Shown piece after piece: positions 19,001 through 26,627 of a DNA stretch of 56,693 bases. The stretch is taken from the NCBI GenBank assembly GCA_023383705.1, contig JAHDYM010000013.1:1-56693 (forward strand), in the 5' to 3' direction. Below the pieces are notes generated by a model, which did not search any database, was not told the origin of the DNA, and saw only the letters and a program-made list of their open reading frames with translations. This DNA is from Gammaproteobacteria bacterium (GTDB taxonomy: Bacteria > Pseudomonadota > Gammaproteobacteria > Steroidobacterales > GCA-2729495). The translations under genes were made by a program, and so were the position numbers. Each line of letters begins with the position of its first letter. The stretch's first letter is position 1.

Positions 19001-22000
19001 ATGGCGGGCCGGATTCGTCGATGGAAAGCCTGCTCTGCGGCCTGTTTGCCACCGTGCTCGGTCGCCAGCGCGTCGGCCGGCACGAGGATTTCTTCGCGCT
19101 GGGTGGACACTCGCTGCTCGCCACGCAGCTGATCGCGCGCATCCGCGATGCCCTGCAGATCGAGTTGCCGCTGAAGACGCTGTTCATGAGTCCGACCCCG
19201 GCCGGGATTGCCGCCAGCCTGCCGGTGGCGCGGGCCGTGCCACAACTTGCGCCGCAGGCTGCAGCACCGGCTGCCGATGCCACGCCAGCGCTCTCGCCGC
19301 TCTCGCCGGTACAGCAGCGGATGTGGTTCCTCGATCGCCTGCAGCCCGGCAGCCCGGTCTACAACCTGGCCTGGAACTTCCGGCTGCGCGGTGTGCTGGA
19401 TCTGGCGGCGCTGCAGACGGCGGTCGATGCGCTGGTCGCGCGCCACGCCGTGCTGCGCACGCGCTTCATCCAGCATGACGGTGAACCCCGGCAGGCGGTC
19501 GCCGCGCAGCTCGCCGTGCCGCTGAACGTGCTCGGCGCGGACAGCGGCGCCGGTGCCTGGGAGACGCGGCTCAGGACCTGCCTGCAGCTGGTGCGCTTCG
19601 ACCTCGCGCATGGCCCGCTGCTGCAGGTCTTCGTGCTGCCGGTCGGGGCGCAGGACCAGGTGCTGTCGATCATCGTGCACCACATCGTCGCCGACGGCTG
19701 GTCGCTCGGCATCCTCGGCCGCGAGCTGTCGGAACTCTACAACGCCGCGCTGGCGGGCCGGCCGCCCGGCCTGCCGGCACTGCCGCTGCAGTATGCGGAT
19801 TACGCACTCCGCCAGCGCGCGGCGCTGGCCGGCGGTGAACTCGAACGCCAGCTGGCGTGGTGGCGCACGCAACTGAAGGACGCGCCGCCCTTCCTCGAGC
19901 TGCCCGTCGACCGGCCGCGGCCGGCGGTGAGCAGCCATCGCGGCGCGCGCTGCTCGCTGCTGCTCGAGCCGAAGCTGCAATCCGGCCTCAGGTCGCTGGC
20001 GCAGGCGGAGAACTGCACGCTGTTCATGGTGCTGCTGTCGGCCTTCGATGTGCTGCTCGCCCGTTATGCAGGCAGCGAGGACATCGTCGTCGGTACGCCC
20101 GTCGCCGGCCGGCCGCGCACCGAACTCGAAGGCCTGATCGGCTTTTTCGTCAACACCCTGGTGCTGCGCACCGGGCTGCATGGCAATCCGCGTTTCCGCG
20201 AGCTGCTGCAGCGGGTGAAGCAGACCACGCTCGATGCCTGGTCGCATGCCGACGTGCCCTTCGAGCAGCTGGTCGAGGAACTGAAACCGCCGCGCAGCAC
20301 CGGTCGCTCGCCGCTGTTCCAGGTGCTGTTCAACCTGCACAACGAACCGGGTGGCCGGCTGGAACTCGCCGGCCTCGAGGCCGTGCCGGTCGCGGTGGAT
20401 CGCGGCACGGCCAAGTTCGAGCTCAGCGTGTCGCTGGCCGAAAGCGCGGCGGGCCTCGCCGTGAGTTTCGAGTACAGCACCGACCTGTACCTCGCCGCAT
20501 CCATGCAGGCCATGCTCGCCGACTACGCCGCGCTGCTCGCTGCGGTCGTGGCGCGGCCCGATGCGCGGCTCGCCGGGCTGTGTACCGGCAGCGCGCCGCG
20601 TGCCGGCCGCGAGCTGCCGGATATCGCGCTGCTGCGCCAGGCCGGCGAGACGACGCTGGCCGCCGCCTTTGCCGGACAACTGCAGCGGCATGCCGATGCG
20701 ACGGCCGTGTCGGCATCCGCGGTGGCGGGCAGCAGTGGCGTGGAGTGGAGCTATGCCGGGCTCGATCAGCGGGCGAGGGCAGTGGCCGCGGCACTCCTGC
20801 AGCGGGGCGTCACGCGCGGCGCGCGCGTGGGCCTGTGGTTCAACCAGGGCGCCGGGCAGGTGGCGGCGATGCTCGGCGTGCTGCAGGCGGGCGCGGCCTG
20901 GGTGCCGCTCGATCCGCTCGCGCCGCCAGCGCGGCTCGATGCGGTGCTGCGCGATGCCGGGCTGCGGATCGTCGTCAGCGAAGCGGCCGCGCTGGCCAGC
21001 GCCGGCACTGGCAGTGCCTGGCTGCGACAGGGCGGCCTCGAGCTGCTGCTGCTCGATGAGCTGCCAGCTGCAGCGGCCGCGCTTGCCCTGCCGGCCGGCA
21101 GTCCGGATGACACCGCTTACCTGCTCTATACCTCCGGCACCACCGGCACGCCGAAGCGCGTGGCGCAGACACAGCGCAATGTCCTGCACTACGTGCGCAG
21201 CTGGGCCGCCAACCTTGGCCTGACGGCAGCCGACCGGCTGAGCCTCGTCTCCACCTATGGCTATGACGCCGCCGTGCAGGACATCTATGGCGCACTGCTG
21301 AGCGGTGCGGCGGTGTATCCGCTCGACATCCGCCGCCTCGATCGTGAGACGCTGCTCGACCGCATCGCCGATTCGGGCCTGACTGTCCTGCATGCCACGC
21401 CCACCGTGTACCGCTACCTGTTCGGCAGCCATGTGGCCTGCCGGCAGGATCTTTCCCGCGTGCGGCTCATCGTGCTCGGCGGTGAGGCCGCGCGACGTGC
21501 CGACTTCGAGTTGTTCAAGGCGCGCTTTCGCAAGGGCGCACAGTTCGTCAATGGTTATGGGCTGACGGAAGCCACCGCGGTGCTGCAGTCTTTCTCGCGG
21601 CACGATACCCAGCCCTGCGGCAATGTGCTGTCGCTGGGCTGGCCGGTCGGCGACCAGCGCGTGCTGCTGCTCGATGCTGACGGCCAGCCGGCCGGTGTCA
21701 GCGGCGAGCTGGTGATCGAGAGCCGCTATGTGCCGGGCGGACGCCTGCACACCGGCGACCTCGCGCGCTGGCTGCCCGATGGCAGCCTGGCATTCATCGG
21801 CCGACGCGACGATCAGCTCAAGCTGGCCGGTATCCGCATCGAACCCGGCGAGATCGAAGCCGCGCTGCGCACGCATCCGGCGCTGGATGCGGTGGCGGTG
21901 GTCCTGCACACGGATGCCGCCAGCGAGCCGATGCTGGTCGCGTACTTCAGCCTGCGCGCGAACGCTGTCCTGCCGACGCCGGCGGAGTTGCGCGCCCACC

Positions 22001-22443
22001 TCCGGCCGCTGTTGCCGGATGCGCTGCAGCCCGCCCGTTATGTGCAGCTTGACGCTTTGCCGCAACTGCCGAACGGCAAGACCGATCGGCGGGCGCTGGC
22101 GAACCGGCCCCTGCCACGACCGGGGCCGGCCGGTACCGGCAATGCGCCGGCGGCCGAAGGCCACCTCGAGACCCTGCTGACCGAACTCTGGCAAGCCCTG
22201 CTGAAACGCGAGGACGTCGGGCCGGAGGACGATCTCTTCGCGCTCGGCGGCCATTCCCTGCTGGCCACGCGGCTGATCGCCCGGCTCCGCGACCGGCTCG
22301 GTGTGGAGCTGCCGCTGATTGCGGTCTTCGAGACGCCGACCATCCGTGCGCTGGCCAAGGTGCTCGCCCGACTCACGGAGCGGTCAGAAGGGGCTCCGGT
22401 ACCGGCCGGAATCGGACGGCAGGCCCGTCCTCCGTTACCATAG
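16048..22443 (+). CDS. NRPS, C-A-T-C-A-T, no thioesterase (2131 residues)
   Basis: Start ATG overlaps the previous stop. Module 1: C domain from residue 1 with HHIISDA near 141, A domain with A3 near 613 ([11 protein letters not shown]) and A4 near 661 ([10 protein letters not shown]), by-eye code D-I-L-Q-L-G-M-V-W-K, close to the glycine code DILQLGLIWK, then a carrier (GGHSLLATQ near 1021). Module 2: C domain with HHIVADG near 1210, A domain with A3 near 1692 ([11 protein letters not shown]) and A4 near 1738 ([10 protein letters not shown]), by-eye code D-A-Q-H-V-G-G-A-V-K, which I cannot assign, then a carrier with GGHSLLATR near 2068. The protein ends about 60 residues later. No thioesterase, reductase, terminal condensation or epimerase domain follows, so release must use a separate enzyme or another route. 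Confidence 0.95.
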   Translation: MSVEHYIFPASFAQQRLWFLDQLEGASAVYNLKMAWRLSGPLDVDCLQRAVDAVVMRHESLRTSFAMRDNEVVQRVVSELKVPVIQPGLQPGLQDGSPERLAARLNELASASFDLLHGPLLRVHLLRLDAEGSEHVLLLVMHHIISDAWSAGVLYRDLAAYYGAFRRGEPAQLPALPVQYADFAVWQRDWLAGAELEQQTAFWREQLEGAPPLLDLPTDRPRPAVQGYRGNRLSRALPATLGASLQKLAAAEGVTLYMLLFAAFNLLLARWSGQSDLVVGTPIAGRRRSELEALIGCFANTLAIRTRLDGLHTFRELLARVRAAAIGAFAHQELPFEKLVEVLQPPRKLSHSPLFQAMFILQNTPWETTDFGGLAVRPAEMAAADTAKFELTASLADFESQLWLALEYNSDLFDADTIDRLGAGFEALLTAIVRDPAAPLQALPVAAPGEQPSGRSNDTAQAFDRSRSIWSLFAGQAAQRPAAVAVEVDGRSWSYAQLQARAETLAAALHARGARPGQAVAICLERGIDMLACVLAVLRTGAHYVPLDPLHPPARLAFILEDSGSSLLVAAPALAGSLANFRGVVLDPAAPGESVATTTLPPPSALPVDGLAYLIYTSGSTGQPKGVAVPQSAVLNFLHSMVRTPGLAADERLLAVTTLAFDIAVLELLLPLTVGACTVIATRDELADPRRLAQRLGESRIAVMQATPALWRNLITAGWAGEPKLRMLCGGEALDAELAAALLARGAELWNMYGPTETTVWSCCARITAASATTVPPTVPPTVPPTVPVGRPIANTRCHVLDEQQQPVPRGVRGELWIAGEGVARGYHRRPALTAERFRAEPFAPAATAAGDPPRMYRTGDRARWRSDGQLEILGRSDFQLKLRGFRIEPGEIEAALLAHPAVGAAVVVLREFAGDPRLVAFMVAAGAEAPAGLLLAHLRQRLPEYMLPAEFVWLPALPLNPNGKLDRAALPVVKPAAAAGGQSDGGPDSSMESLLCGLFATVLGRQRVGRHEDFFALGGHSLLATQLIARIRDALQIELPLKTLFMSPTPAGIAASLPVARAVPQLAPQAAAPAADATPALSPLSPVQQRMWFLDRLQPGSPVYNLAWNFRLRGVLDLAALQTAVDALVARHAVLRTRFIQHDGEPRQAVAAQLAVPLNVLGADSGAGAWETRLRTCLQLVRFDLAHGPLLQVFVLPVGAQDQVLSIIVHHIVADGWSLGILGRELSELYNAALAGRPPGLPALPLQYADYALRQRAALAGGELERQLAWWRTQLKDAPPFLELPVDRPRPAVSSHRGARCSLLLEPKLQSGLRSLAQAENCTLFMVLLSAFDVLLARYAGSEDIVVGTPVAGRPRTELEGLIGFFVNTLVLRTGLHGNPRFRELLQRVKQTTLDAWSHADVPFEQLVEELKPPRSTGRSPLFQVLFNLHNEPGGRLELAGLEAVPVAVDRGTAKFELSVSLAESAAGLAVSFEYSTDLYLAASMQAMLADYAALLAAVVARPDARLAGLCTGSAPRAGRELPDIALLRQAGETTLAAAFAGQLQRHADATAVSASAVAGSSGVEWSYAGLDQRARAVAAALLQRGVTRGARVGLWFNQGAGQVAAMLGVLQAGAAWVPLDPLAPPARLDAVLRDAGLRIVVSEAAALASAGTGSAWLRQGGLELLLLDELPAAAAALALPAGSPDDTAYLLYTSGTTGTPKRVAQTQRNVLHYVRSWAANLGLTAADRLSLVSTYGYDAAVQDIYGALLSGAAVYPLDIRRLDRETLLDRIADSGLTVLHATPTVYRYLFGSHVACRQDLSRVRLIVLGGEAARRADFELFKARFRKGAQFVNGYGLTEATAVLQSFSRHDTQPCGNVLSLGWPVGDQRVLLLDADGQPAGVSGELVIESRYVPGGRLHTGDLARWLPDGSLAFIGRRDDQLKLAGIRIEPGEIEAALRTHPALDAVAVVLHTDAASEPMLVAYFSLRANAVLPTPAELRAHLRPLLPDALQPARYVQLDALPQLPNGKTDRRALANRPLPRPGPAGTGNAPAAEGHLETLLTELWQALLKREDVGPEDDLFALGGHSLLATRLIARLRDRLGVELPLIAVFETPTIRALAKVLARLTERSEGAPVPAGIGRQARPPLP
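18366..18410 (+). repeat. 12-base tandem repeat coding for Thr-Val-Pro-Pro inside an A domain
   Basis: GACGGTGCCGCC occurs three times perfectly (18366-18401) and then partially to 18410. It adds [15 protein letters not shown] to the segment between A5 and A6 of the glycine-type adenylation domain. The period is a multiple of three, so copy-number change would keep the frame. Confidence 0.9.
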
Positions 22444-22469
22444 CCGCGCCAGGATCAAGGAGCCGTTCA

Positions 22470-23072
22470 GTGTCCCAGCAGCCCGACAAACCCGCATCGA
22501 TGCACGACGAGCAGCAGGCCATCGACAAGATGACCGGGCATTTCCGTGAAATCATCACGCTGCTTGGTGAGGACGTGCAGCGCGAAGGCCTGGTCAAGAC
22601 GCCGGAACGTGCCGCCAAGGCCTTTCACTTCCTCACCCGCGGCTATCGCCAGGATATCGGTGAGCTGATCAACGATGCCGTGTTCACCAGCGATACTGAT
22701 GAACTGGTCATCATCCGCAATATCGAGCTGTATTCGATGTGCGAGCACCACATGCTGCCCTTCATCGGCAAGTGCCATGTGGCCTACCTGCCGAACGGAA
22801 AGGTTCTGGGATTGTCCAAGATTGCGCGCATCGTCGATTACTACGCGCGGCGCCTGCAGATCCAGGAAGTGCTCACCAAGCAGGTTGCCGAGTGCGTGCA
22901 GTCGGCGATCGGCGGCAAGGGCGTGGGCGTGGTCATCGAGGCGCAGCACATGTGCATGATGATGCGCGGCGTCGAGAAGCAGAATTCGGTGATGACCACC
23001 TCCTGCATGCTGGGTCATTTCCGTTCGCATCCGCAAACGCGCAACGAATTTTTGCGTCTGTTGGGTCACTGA
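22470..23072 (+). CDS. folE: GTP cyclohydrolase I (FolE type)
   Basis: 200 residues. The start is a GTG with a strong Shine-Dalgarno (AAGGAG at 22457-22462). Zinc ligands Cys91, His94 and Cys162 are present (MCEHHMLPF and MCMMMRG), and the [10 protein letters not shown] and [13 protein letters not shown] core is canonical. The enzyme opens and recloses GTP to 7,8-dihydroneopterin triphosphate, the substrate of QueD-type enzymes and of folate synthesis. It starts 26 bases after the NRPS stop, so it is almost certainly co-transcribed with the NRPS and with queD at the other end of the operon. It could be the housekeeping copy; whether the genome has a second folE is not visible here. Confidence 0.95.
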   Translation: MSQQPDKPASMHDEQQAIDKMTGHFREIITLLGEDVQREGLVKTPERAAKAFHFLTRGYRQDIGELINDAVFTSDTDELVIIRNIELYSMCEHHMLPFIGKCHVAYLPNGKVLGLSKIARIVDYYARRLQIQEVLTKQVAECVQSAIGGKGVGVVIEAQHMCMMMRGVEKQNSVMTTSCMLGHFRSHPQTRNEFLRLLGH

Positions 23073-23085
23073 GAGGTCTGACATC

Positions 23086-23166
23086 ATGAAAAAGAAAGTT
23101 GTGGTCCGTGTGGTACTCGCGAGCATGGTTACGGCCCTGCTTGCCTGGACCTGGTATGTGAGCTAG
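23086..23166 (+). CDS. 26-residue putative single-span membrane peptide
   Basis: A short frame opens at ATG 23086, 13 bases after folE, behind a GAGAGG Shine-Dalgarno, and closes at TAG 23164-23166, 21 bases before the transporter start. The product begins MKKKVVVRVV and is followed by a hydrophobic run ending in WTWYVS, so it looks like a positively charged N-terminus plus one membrane segment. I recognise no family. Spacing and ribosome-binding site suggest real translation as part of the operon. It could be a small transporter partner, or merely a coupling leader for the next gene. Confidence 0.5.
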   Translation: MKKKVVVRVVLASMVTALLAWTWYVS

Positions 23167-23187
23167 GTACAGCTGACGATCCATGCC

Positions 23188-24090
23188 ATGAATGACCACC
23201 GGTTGCGCGGCATCGTCGCGATGCTGCTCGCCGTGGCCTTCTTCGCCGGCATGGATGCTGTACTCAAGCTGTTCGCGGCCAACTATCCGCCGCTCGAAGT
23301 GGCGGCCCTGCGCGGTGTAGCATCGCTGCCGTACCTGCTGTTGCTGTTTGCCTACACCGGCAGCTGGCGCGAGTTGCGGCCGGTGCGCTGGGGCCTGCAC
23401 CTCGGTCGCGGCGTGCTGGCGCTCATCATGCTCAGCGGCTTCATCTATGCGGTGAGCCAGTTGTCGCTGGCCGATGCCTACGCGATCTTCTTCGTCGCAC
23501 CGCTGTTCGTCACCGCGCTCTCCGTACCCATGCTCGGCGAGCACGTCGACTGGCGGCGCTGGCTGGCCATCTCCGCAGGCCTGTGCGGCGTGCTCTGGAT
23601 GCTGCAGCCGGGCGCCACGCGCCTCAGCCTGCTTGGCGCCATCGGCGCGCTGGTCGCTGCAGCGGCCTATGCGGGTAGTGCCATCACCGCGCGCATGCTC
23701 ACGCGCACCGACTCCACGGCCTCGATGGTGTTCTGGTTCCTGGTGCTGCTCACCGTCTTCGCCGGCCTGCTGGCGCTGCCCGACTGGGTGCCGCTGCGGC
23801 GTGAACACTGGCTGTGGCTGGCGCTGCTCGGACTGCTCGGCGCCTTTGGCCAGCACTTCATCACCGAGGCATTCCGCTACGCGCCCGCCTCGGTGGTCGC
23901 GCCCTTTGAATACACCGCGATGCTCTGGGCCGTCGCACTCGACTGGCTCTTCTGGTCCGCGCTGCCCTCGGCGCGGATGTGGACCGGCGGCATGCTGGTT
24001 ATCGCCAGCGGCCTCTACCTGATCTGGCGCGAACGCGCGCTGCACATCGAACTCGCTGCTGCCATCGAGGCGCCGGGCAGTCCGCGCTGA
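23188..24090 (+). CDS. EamA/DMT-superfamily transporter
   Basis: 300 residues with about ten hydrophobic segments arranged as two EamA repeats, the usual size of the drug/metabolite transporter superfamily. The first repeat starts LRGIVAMLLAVAFFAGMDAVLK, with the typical PPLEVAALRGV loop; the second repeat ends with GQHFITEAFRYAPASVVAPFEY and GGMLVIASGLYLIWRE. Such proteins export amino acids, nucleobases, drugs or other metabolites across the inner membrane. It is the last gene of the NRPS/pterin operon, which makes export of the product or of an intermediate a reasonable guess. Substrate cannot be read from the sequence. Confidence 0.85.
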   Translation: MNDHRLRGIVAMLLAVAFFAGMDAVLKLFAANYPPLEVAALRGVASLPYLLLLFAYTGSWRELRPVRWGLHLGRGVLALIMLSGFIYAVSQLSLADAYAIFFVAPLFVTALSVPMLGEHVDWRRWLAISAGLCGVLWMLQPGATRLSLLGAIGALVAAAAYAGSAITARMLTRTDSTASMVFWFLVLLTVFAGLLALPDWVPLRREHWLWLALLGLLGAFGQHFITEAFRYAPASVVAPFEYTAMLWAVALDWLFWSALPSARMWTGGMLVIASGLYLIWRERALHIELAAAIEAPGSPR

Positions 24091-24100
24091 GGCTGGAAAG

Positions 24101-24121
24101 AAAAGGTGCCAGATTTATTTT
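24101..24121 (+). repeat. Cassette-boundary repeat copy 1
   Basis: Contains AAAAGGTGCCAGATTTATTT, identical to the cores of copies 3 and 4 and nearly identical to copy 2. A TGGCC-GCG-GGCCA hairpin follows at about 24126-24138. It lies 10 bases after the transporter stop and opens a stretch of visibly lower G+C (about 52-57% in the lines I counted). Confidence 0.85.
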
Positions 24122-24301
24122 CTGCTGGCCGCGGGCCATCGTCAGCAAGCTACTTTCTGCAATAAATGGCTTGTATTCCTGCTTGCTGCCCGACAGCTTC
24201 TTTCGCATGCTCGGCATTGTTCCAGCGGGCTATGCGAAATCTGGGTGCGAAGTAGCCGGGAATCAGTATGTAGTGATGCAGTAGCTTGCGAGGTGTGACG
24301 C

Positions 24302-24559
24302 GTGCCTGAGTTGAGCCGGTTTCTCGGTATCATCATCGCGATGTACTACCATGATCACCCGCCCCCTCATTGTCACGCAATTTATGGGGAGCATGAAGCC
24401 ACGATTGCCATAGAGACCGGCCAGGTAGCCGGATTCCTTCCGGCGAGGGTGCTTGGACTGGTGCAGGAGTGGCGCGCCGTGCATCAGGCGGAGCTGGCTG
24501 CGGCCTGGGAACTTGCGGTAGCTCGGAAACCGTTGCCTAATATTGCTCCATTGGAGTAG
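24302..24559 (+). CDS. DUF4160 family protein
   Basis: 85 residues starting at GTG 24302 behind a GAGGTG. MYYHDHPPPHCHAIYGEHEA is the defining His/Pro-rich DUF4160 motif near residue 14. DUF4160 genes are usually paired with DUF2442 genes, as here (next gene 5 bases downstream), and such pairs are often listed as toxin-antitoxin-like. The biochemical function is unknown to me. The pair occupies the first cassette, between boundary repeats 1 and 2. Confidence 0.85.
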   Translation: MPELSRFLGIIIAMYYHDHPPPHCHAIYGEHEATIAIETGQVAGFLPARVLGLVQEWRAVHQAELAAAWELAVARKPLPNIAPLE

Positions 24560-24564
24560 TAGCC

Positions 24565-24810
24565 ATGCTGCCTCGAATCACCGACGCACGTTACATAAGC
24601 GGCTATACCGTGTGGCTGCGCTACGCGGACGGCTCCGAGGGTATCGTTGACCTCTCGGGAGAACTGACCGGGCCAATGTTCGAACCCTTGCGCGATCGCG
24701 CAACATTTTCCCAAGTCCGCCTGCATCCTGAATTGCATACGCTTGTTTGGCCAAATGGCGCTGACTTTGCGCCTGAATTTCTGCGCTCAAGACTTCAGGC
24801 TGCTGCATAA
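24565..24810 (+). CDS. DUF2442 family protein
   Basis: 81 residues, ATG five bases after the DUF4160 stop. It shows the DUF2442 pattern: YTVWLRYADGSEGIVDLSG near the N-terminus, FEPLRD in the middle and the C-terminal LVWPNGADFAPEFL. It is the usual partner of DUF4160. The two genes form a bicistron that fills one repeat-bounded cassette. The role is unproven; a toxin-antitoxin-like or small regulatory pair is the common suggestion. Confidence 0.88.
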   Translation: MLPRITDARYISGYTVWLRYADGSEGIVDLSGELTGPMFEPLRDRATFSQVRLHPELHTLVWPNGADFAPEFLRSRLQAAA

Positions 24811-24821
24811 CTGGCGATCGC

Positions 24822-24871
24822 TAAAGGTGTCAGATTTATTGTCCCGTCTGGTCGGGAAGCCCGCGGCGCGC
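24822..24871 (+). repeat. Cassette-boundary repeat copy 2 (extended)
   Basis: Variant core AAAGGTGTCAGATTTATT, then GTCGGGAAGCCCGCGGCGCG. The CGGG-AAG-CCCG segment can form a hairpin. The post-core part matches copy 3 over about 30 bases, so copies 2 and 3 are homologous beyond the 20-base core. Confidence 0.8.
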
Positions 24872-25017
24872 CGTGTTCGGTAAAGGCCCAGGGGAGGTAG
24901 CGGCGACCGTCCCAGGAGCTTGAGGTCACAATTTGTGACCTCAAGTACGCCCATTCTGGCTTTAGCCAATCACCCCGTCTTCGCCAACGTAGAGCGTCGG
25001 ATCTGAAAGAAGGACAT

Positions 25018-25416
25018 ATGGAGCCGCGCGTTAGCCTGATTACCCTGGGTGTCGCCGATCTGGACAGGGCCACCCGATTCTATGAGCAGTGCCTTGGTCT
25101 GCCTCGGCTCAAGACGCCGCCCTCGGTCACTTTTTTCGAGCTCGGCAAGACCTGGCTCGCCCTCTGGTCGCGCGAGAGCTTGGCCGCCGATGCCGGATTG
25201 TCAGCTGAAGGCGCGGGATTCCGCGGCTTTGCGCTGGCGCACAATGTTCGCTCCCCGGCGGAAGTGGATGCGTTGCTGGAACACGTAGCGAAGTTCGGGG
25301 CAACCATAACCAGGCCCGGGCACCCGACGGACTGGGGAGGCTATTCGGGCTACTTCACCGACCCCGACGGCTTCTTATGGGAGCTTGCGTATAACCCGGA
25401 CTTTCCACATGTCTGA
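25018..25416 (+). CDS. VOC-superfamily (glyoxalase/bleomycin-resistance-like) protein
   Basis: 132 residues, the single-cassette VOC length. RVSLITLGVADLDRATRFYEQCLGL is the first beta-alpha-beta unit, FFELGKTWLALW the middle, and GYSGYFTDPDGFLWELAYNPDF the C-terminal signature with the metal-binding Glu. The potential N-terminal ligand position is not His (LITLGV), so metal binding may be altered. Such proteins isomerise, cleave or sequester small molecules; the substrate is unknown. It stands alone between boundary repeats 2 and 3. Confidence 0.85.
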   Translation: MEPRVSLITLGVADLDRATRFYEQCLGLPRLKTPPSVTFFELGKTWLALWSRESLAADAGLSAEGAGFRGFALAHNVRSPAEVDALLEHVAKFGATITRPGHPTDWGGYSGYFTDPDGFLWELAYNPDFPHV

Positions 25417-25423
25417 GGTCAGG

Positions 25424-25479
25424 AAAAAGGTGCCAGATTTATTTTTCCGCCCAGTCGGGATGCCAGTCCCGCGGCACGC
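25424..25479 (+). repeat. Cassette-boundary repeat copy 3 (extended)
   Basis: Core AAAAGGTGCCAGATTTATTT followed by CCAGTCGGGATGCCAGTCCC and GCGGCACGC. CGGGA-TGCCAG-TCCCG forms a short hairpin. It begins within a dozen bases of the VOC stop and precedes the brnT cassette. Confidence 0.85.
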
Positions 25480-25542
25480 AAGCTGCCAGAGTCCTGAAAC
25501 CACAGCCTTGCAGTAGCTGCGTAACGTAGCTACACTTCGCCC

Positions 25543-25815
25543 ATGTTCGTCTGGGATGCGGCCAAGCGGCTGGAGAACCTGCGGAAGCACAGAATCGACT
25601 TTGCTGACGCGGAAAAGATCTTCCAGGGCCTGACCTTCACGGTCGAAGACGACCGGGAGTCGTATGGCGAACAGCGTTTCCTCACCCTCGGCTTGCTTGA
25701 AGACCAGGTCGTGTCAGTCACGCATACCGAGCGCGGCGGGGAGATTCGGATCATCTCAATTCGCAAGGCGACGAAACATGAAGCGCGCTTCTACTTCTCG
25801 CAAATCACGCACTGA
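25543..25815 (+). CDS. brnT: BrnT-family ribonuclease toxin
   Basis: 90 residues, typical BrnT length. FVWDAAKRLENLRKHRIDF at the N-terminus, then RESYGEQRFLTLGLLEDQ, VVSVTHTERGGEIRIISIRKATKHEARFY are the RelE-like BrnT signatures with the catalytic basic/His cluster near the C-terminus. BrnT cleaves RNA and is neutralised by BrnA. brnA overlaps its 3' end by 38 bases in another frame, the usual toxin-first order of this system. The pair fills the third repeat-bounded cassette, and its G+C appears lower than that of the neighbouring housekeeping genes. Confidence 0.9.
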   Translation: MFVWDAAKRLENLRKHRIDFADAEKIFQGLTFTVEDDRESYGEQRFLTLGLLEDQVVSVTHTERGGEIRIISIRKATKHEARFYFSQITH

Positions 25816-26056
25816 CCTGAAAAAGCTTCGTCGCATGACCGATGCCGATGTTGTTCGGGACGGTGATGCTCCGGAGTGGACGCCGGAGATGTTCGGGCGG
25901 GCCATTGCCAGGAAGGGCCTGAAGCCAGTGCCAAAGAAGGCCTTGTTGTCACTCCGGATCGACGCCGATGTGGTCGAGTGGTTTCGGTCCCAGGGCGCTG
26001 GCTATCAGTCCCGAATGAACGCCTTGCTGCGGGCCTACATGGAAGCGCATCAGTGA
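25778..26056 (+). CDS. brnA: BrnA-family antitoxin
   Basis: 92 residues from ATG 25778, inside the end of brnT. After a basic N-terminus it has the linker EWTPEMFGRAIARKG and a C-terminal ribbon-helix-helix DNA-binding unit: KKALLSLRIDADVVEWFRSQG followed by GYQSRMNALLRAYMEAH. BrnA binds BrnT and represses the operon. The stop is two bases before boundary repeat 4. Upstream of brnT a short palindrome around GTAGCTGCGTAACGTAGCTAC (about 25513-25533) could be the operator it binds. Confidence 0.88.
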   Translation: MKRASTSRKSRTDLKKLRRMTDADVVRDGDAPEWTPEMFGRAIARKGLKPVPKKALLSLRIDADVVEWFRSQGAGYQSRMNALLRAYMEAHQ

Positions 26057-26057
26057 G

Positions 26058-26077
26058 AAAAGGTGCCAGATTTATTT
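26058..26077 (+). repeat. Cassette-boundary repeat copy 4
   Basis: Exact AAAAGGTGCCAGATTTATTT. The last six bases, read on the minus strand, supply the TAA stop of the TM2 gene, which ends at 26072. No obvious hairpin follows this copy. Confidence 0.85.
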
Positions 26078-26467
26078 CCCGTTCAACTCGGCGATCTGGT
26101 CGTTGAGCGTCCAGTAGTCGTAGAGATAACCCAGGCCCAGCAGGCCGGCGCTCAGCAGGTAAAGAATGCCGGTTAACCACTTGCCCATGTACATGCGGTG
26201 CACGCCGAACAGGCCCAGGAAGGTCAGCAGGATCCATGCGACCGAGTAGTTGATGGGCCCGCTCTGGAAGCGAAAGTCGGCCTCCCGGTCCATCGACGGG
26301 ATCAGGAACAGGTCGATCAGCCAGCCGATGCCCAGCAGGCCAAGCGTGAAAAACCACAGCGTGCCGGTGATCGGCTTGCCGTAGTAAAAGCGGTGCGAGC
26401 CGGTGAAGCCGAAGATCCACAGCAGGTAGCCGATGGTCTTGGAGTGGGTGTCGCCTGTCTGTGCCAT
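26072..26467 (-). CDS. TM2-domain membrane protein (two TM2 units)
   Basis: 131 residues from ATG 26467 (MAQTGDTHSK). The longer upstream frame has no supporting ribosome-binding site. It contains two TM2-like hairpins: the first around IFGFTGSHRFYYGKPITG with GWLIDLFLIP, the second around FLGLFGVHRMYMGKWLTG with GYLYDYWTL. Each pairs two membrane spans with the G-x-HR-FY-G loop. Function of bacterial TM2 proteins is not settled. It is oriented against the cassettes to its left, and its stop codon lies within boundary repeat 4. Confidence 0.88.
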   Translation of the reverse strand: MAQTGDTHSKTIGYLLWIFGFTGSHRFYYGKPITGTLWFFTLGLLGIGWLIDLFLIPSMDREADFRFQSGPINYSVAWILLTFLGLFGVHRMYMGKWLTGILYLLSAGLLGLGYLYDYWTLNDQIAELNGK

Positions 26468-26553
26468 GCGCGTTGGTCCTGTTGACGGTGTCCGGCAGGC
26501 CGGCGAGTGGTTCGCCACCACTGATGACCCAGTATAGATCGCACCCAGGGTCC

Positions 26554-26583
26554 AAAAAAAAGAAGCCCGCTTGCGCGGGCTTC
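26554..26583 (-). terminator. Rho-independent terminator
   Basis: Read on the minus strand: GAAGCCCGC-loop-GCGGGCTTC (26583-26562) followed by a run of eight T (26561-26554). It lies about 45 bases beyond the stop of the PEP-CTERM-like gene at 26628 and insulates the TM2 gene from it. Confidence 0.92.
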
Positions 26584-26627
26584 CATGTGCTCACTGGAGT
26601 GACCAGGCCAATCAGGCCTGAACAATC

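Noticed and set aside
14884..22254. Open frame of 2456 codons on the minus strand opposite the NRPS
   Set aside because: Same cause: a G/C-bias shadow without protein motifs. The plus strand is fully explained by NRPS domains.
24101..26077. Class 1 or chromosomal integron array
   Set aside because: No intI gene, no attI and no paired R/L attC sites could be found. The boundary motif plus hairpin is a different kind of repeat.
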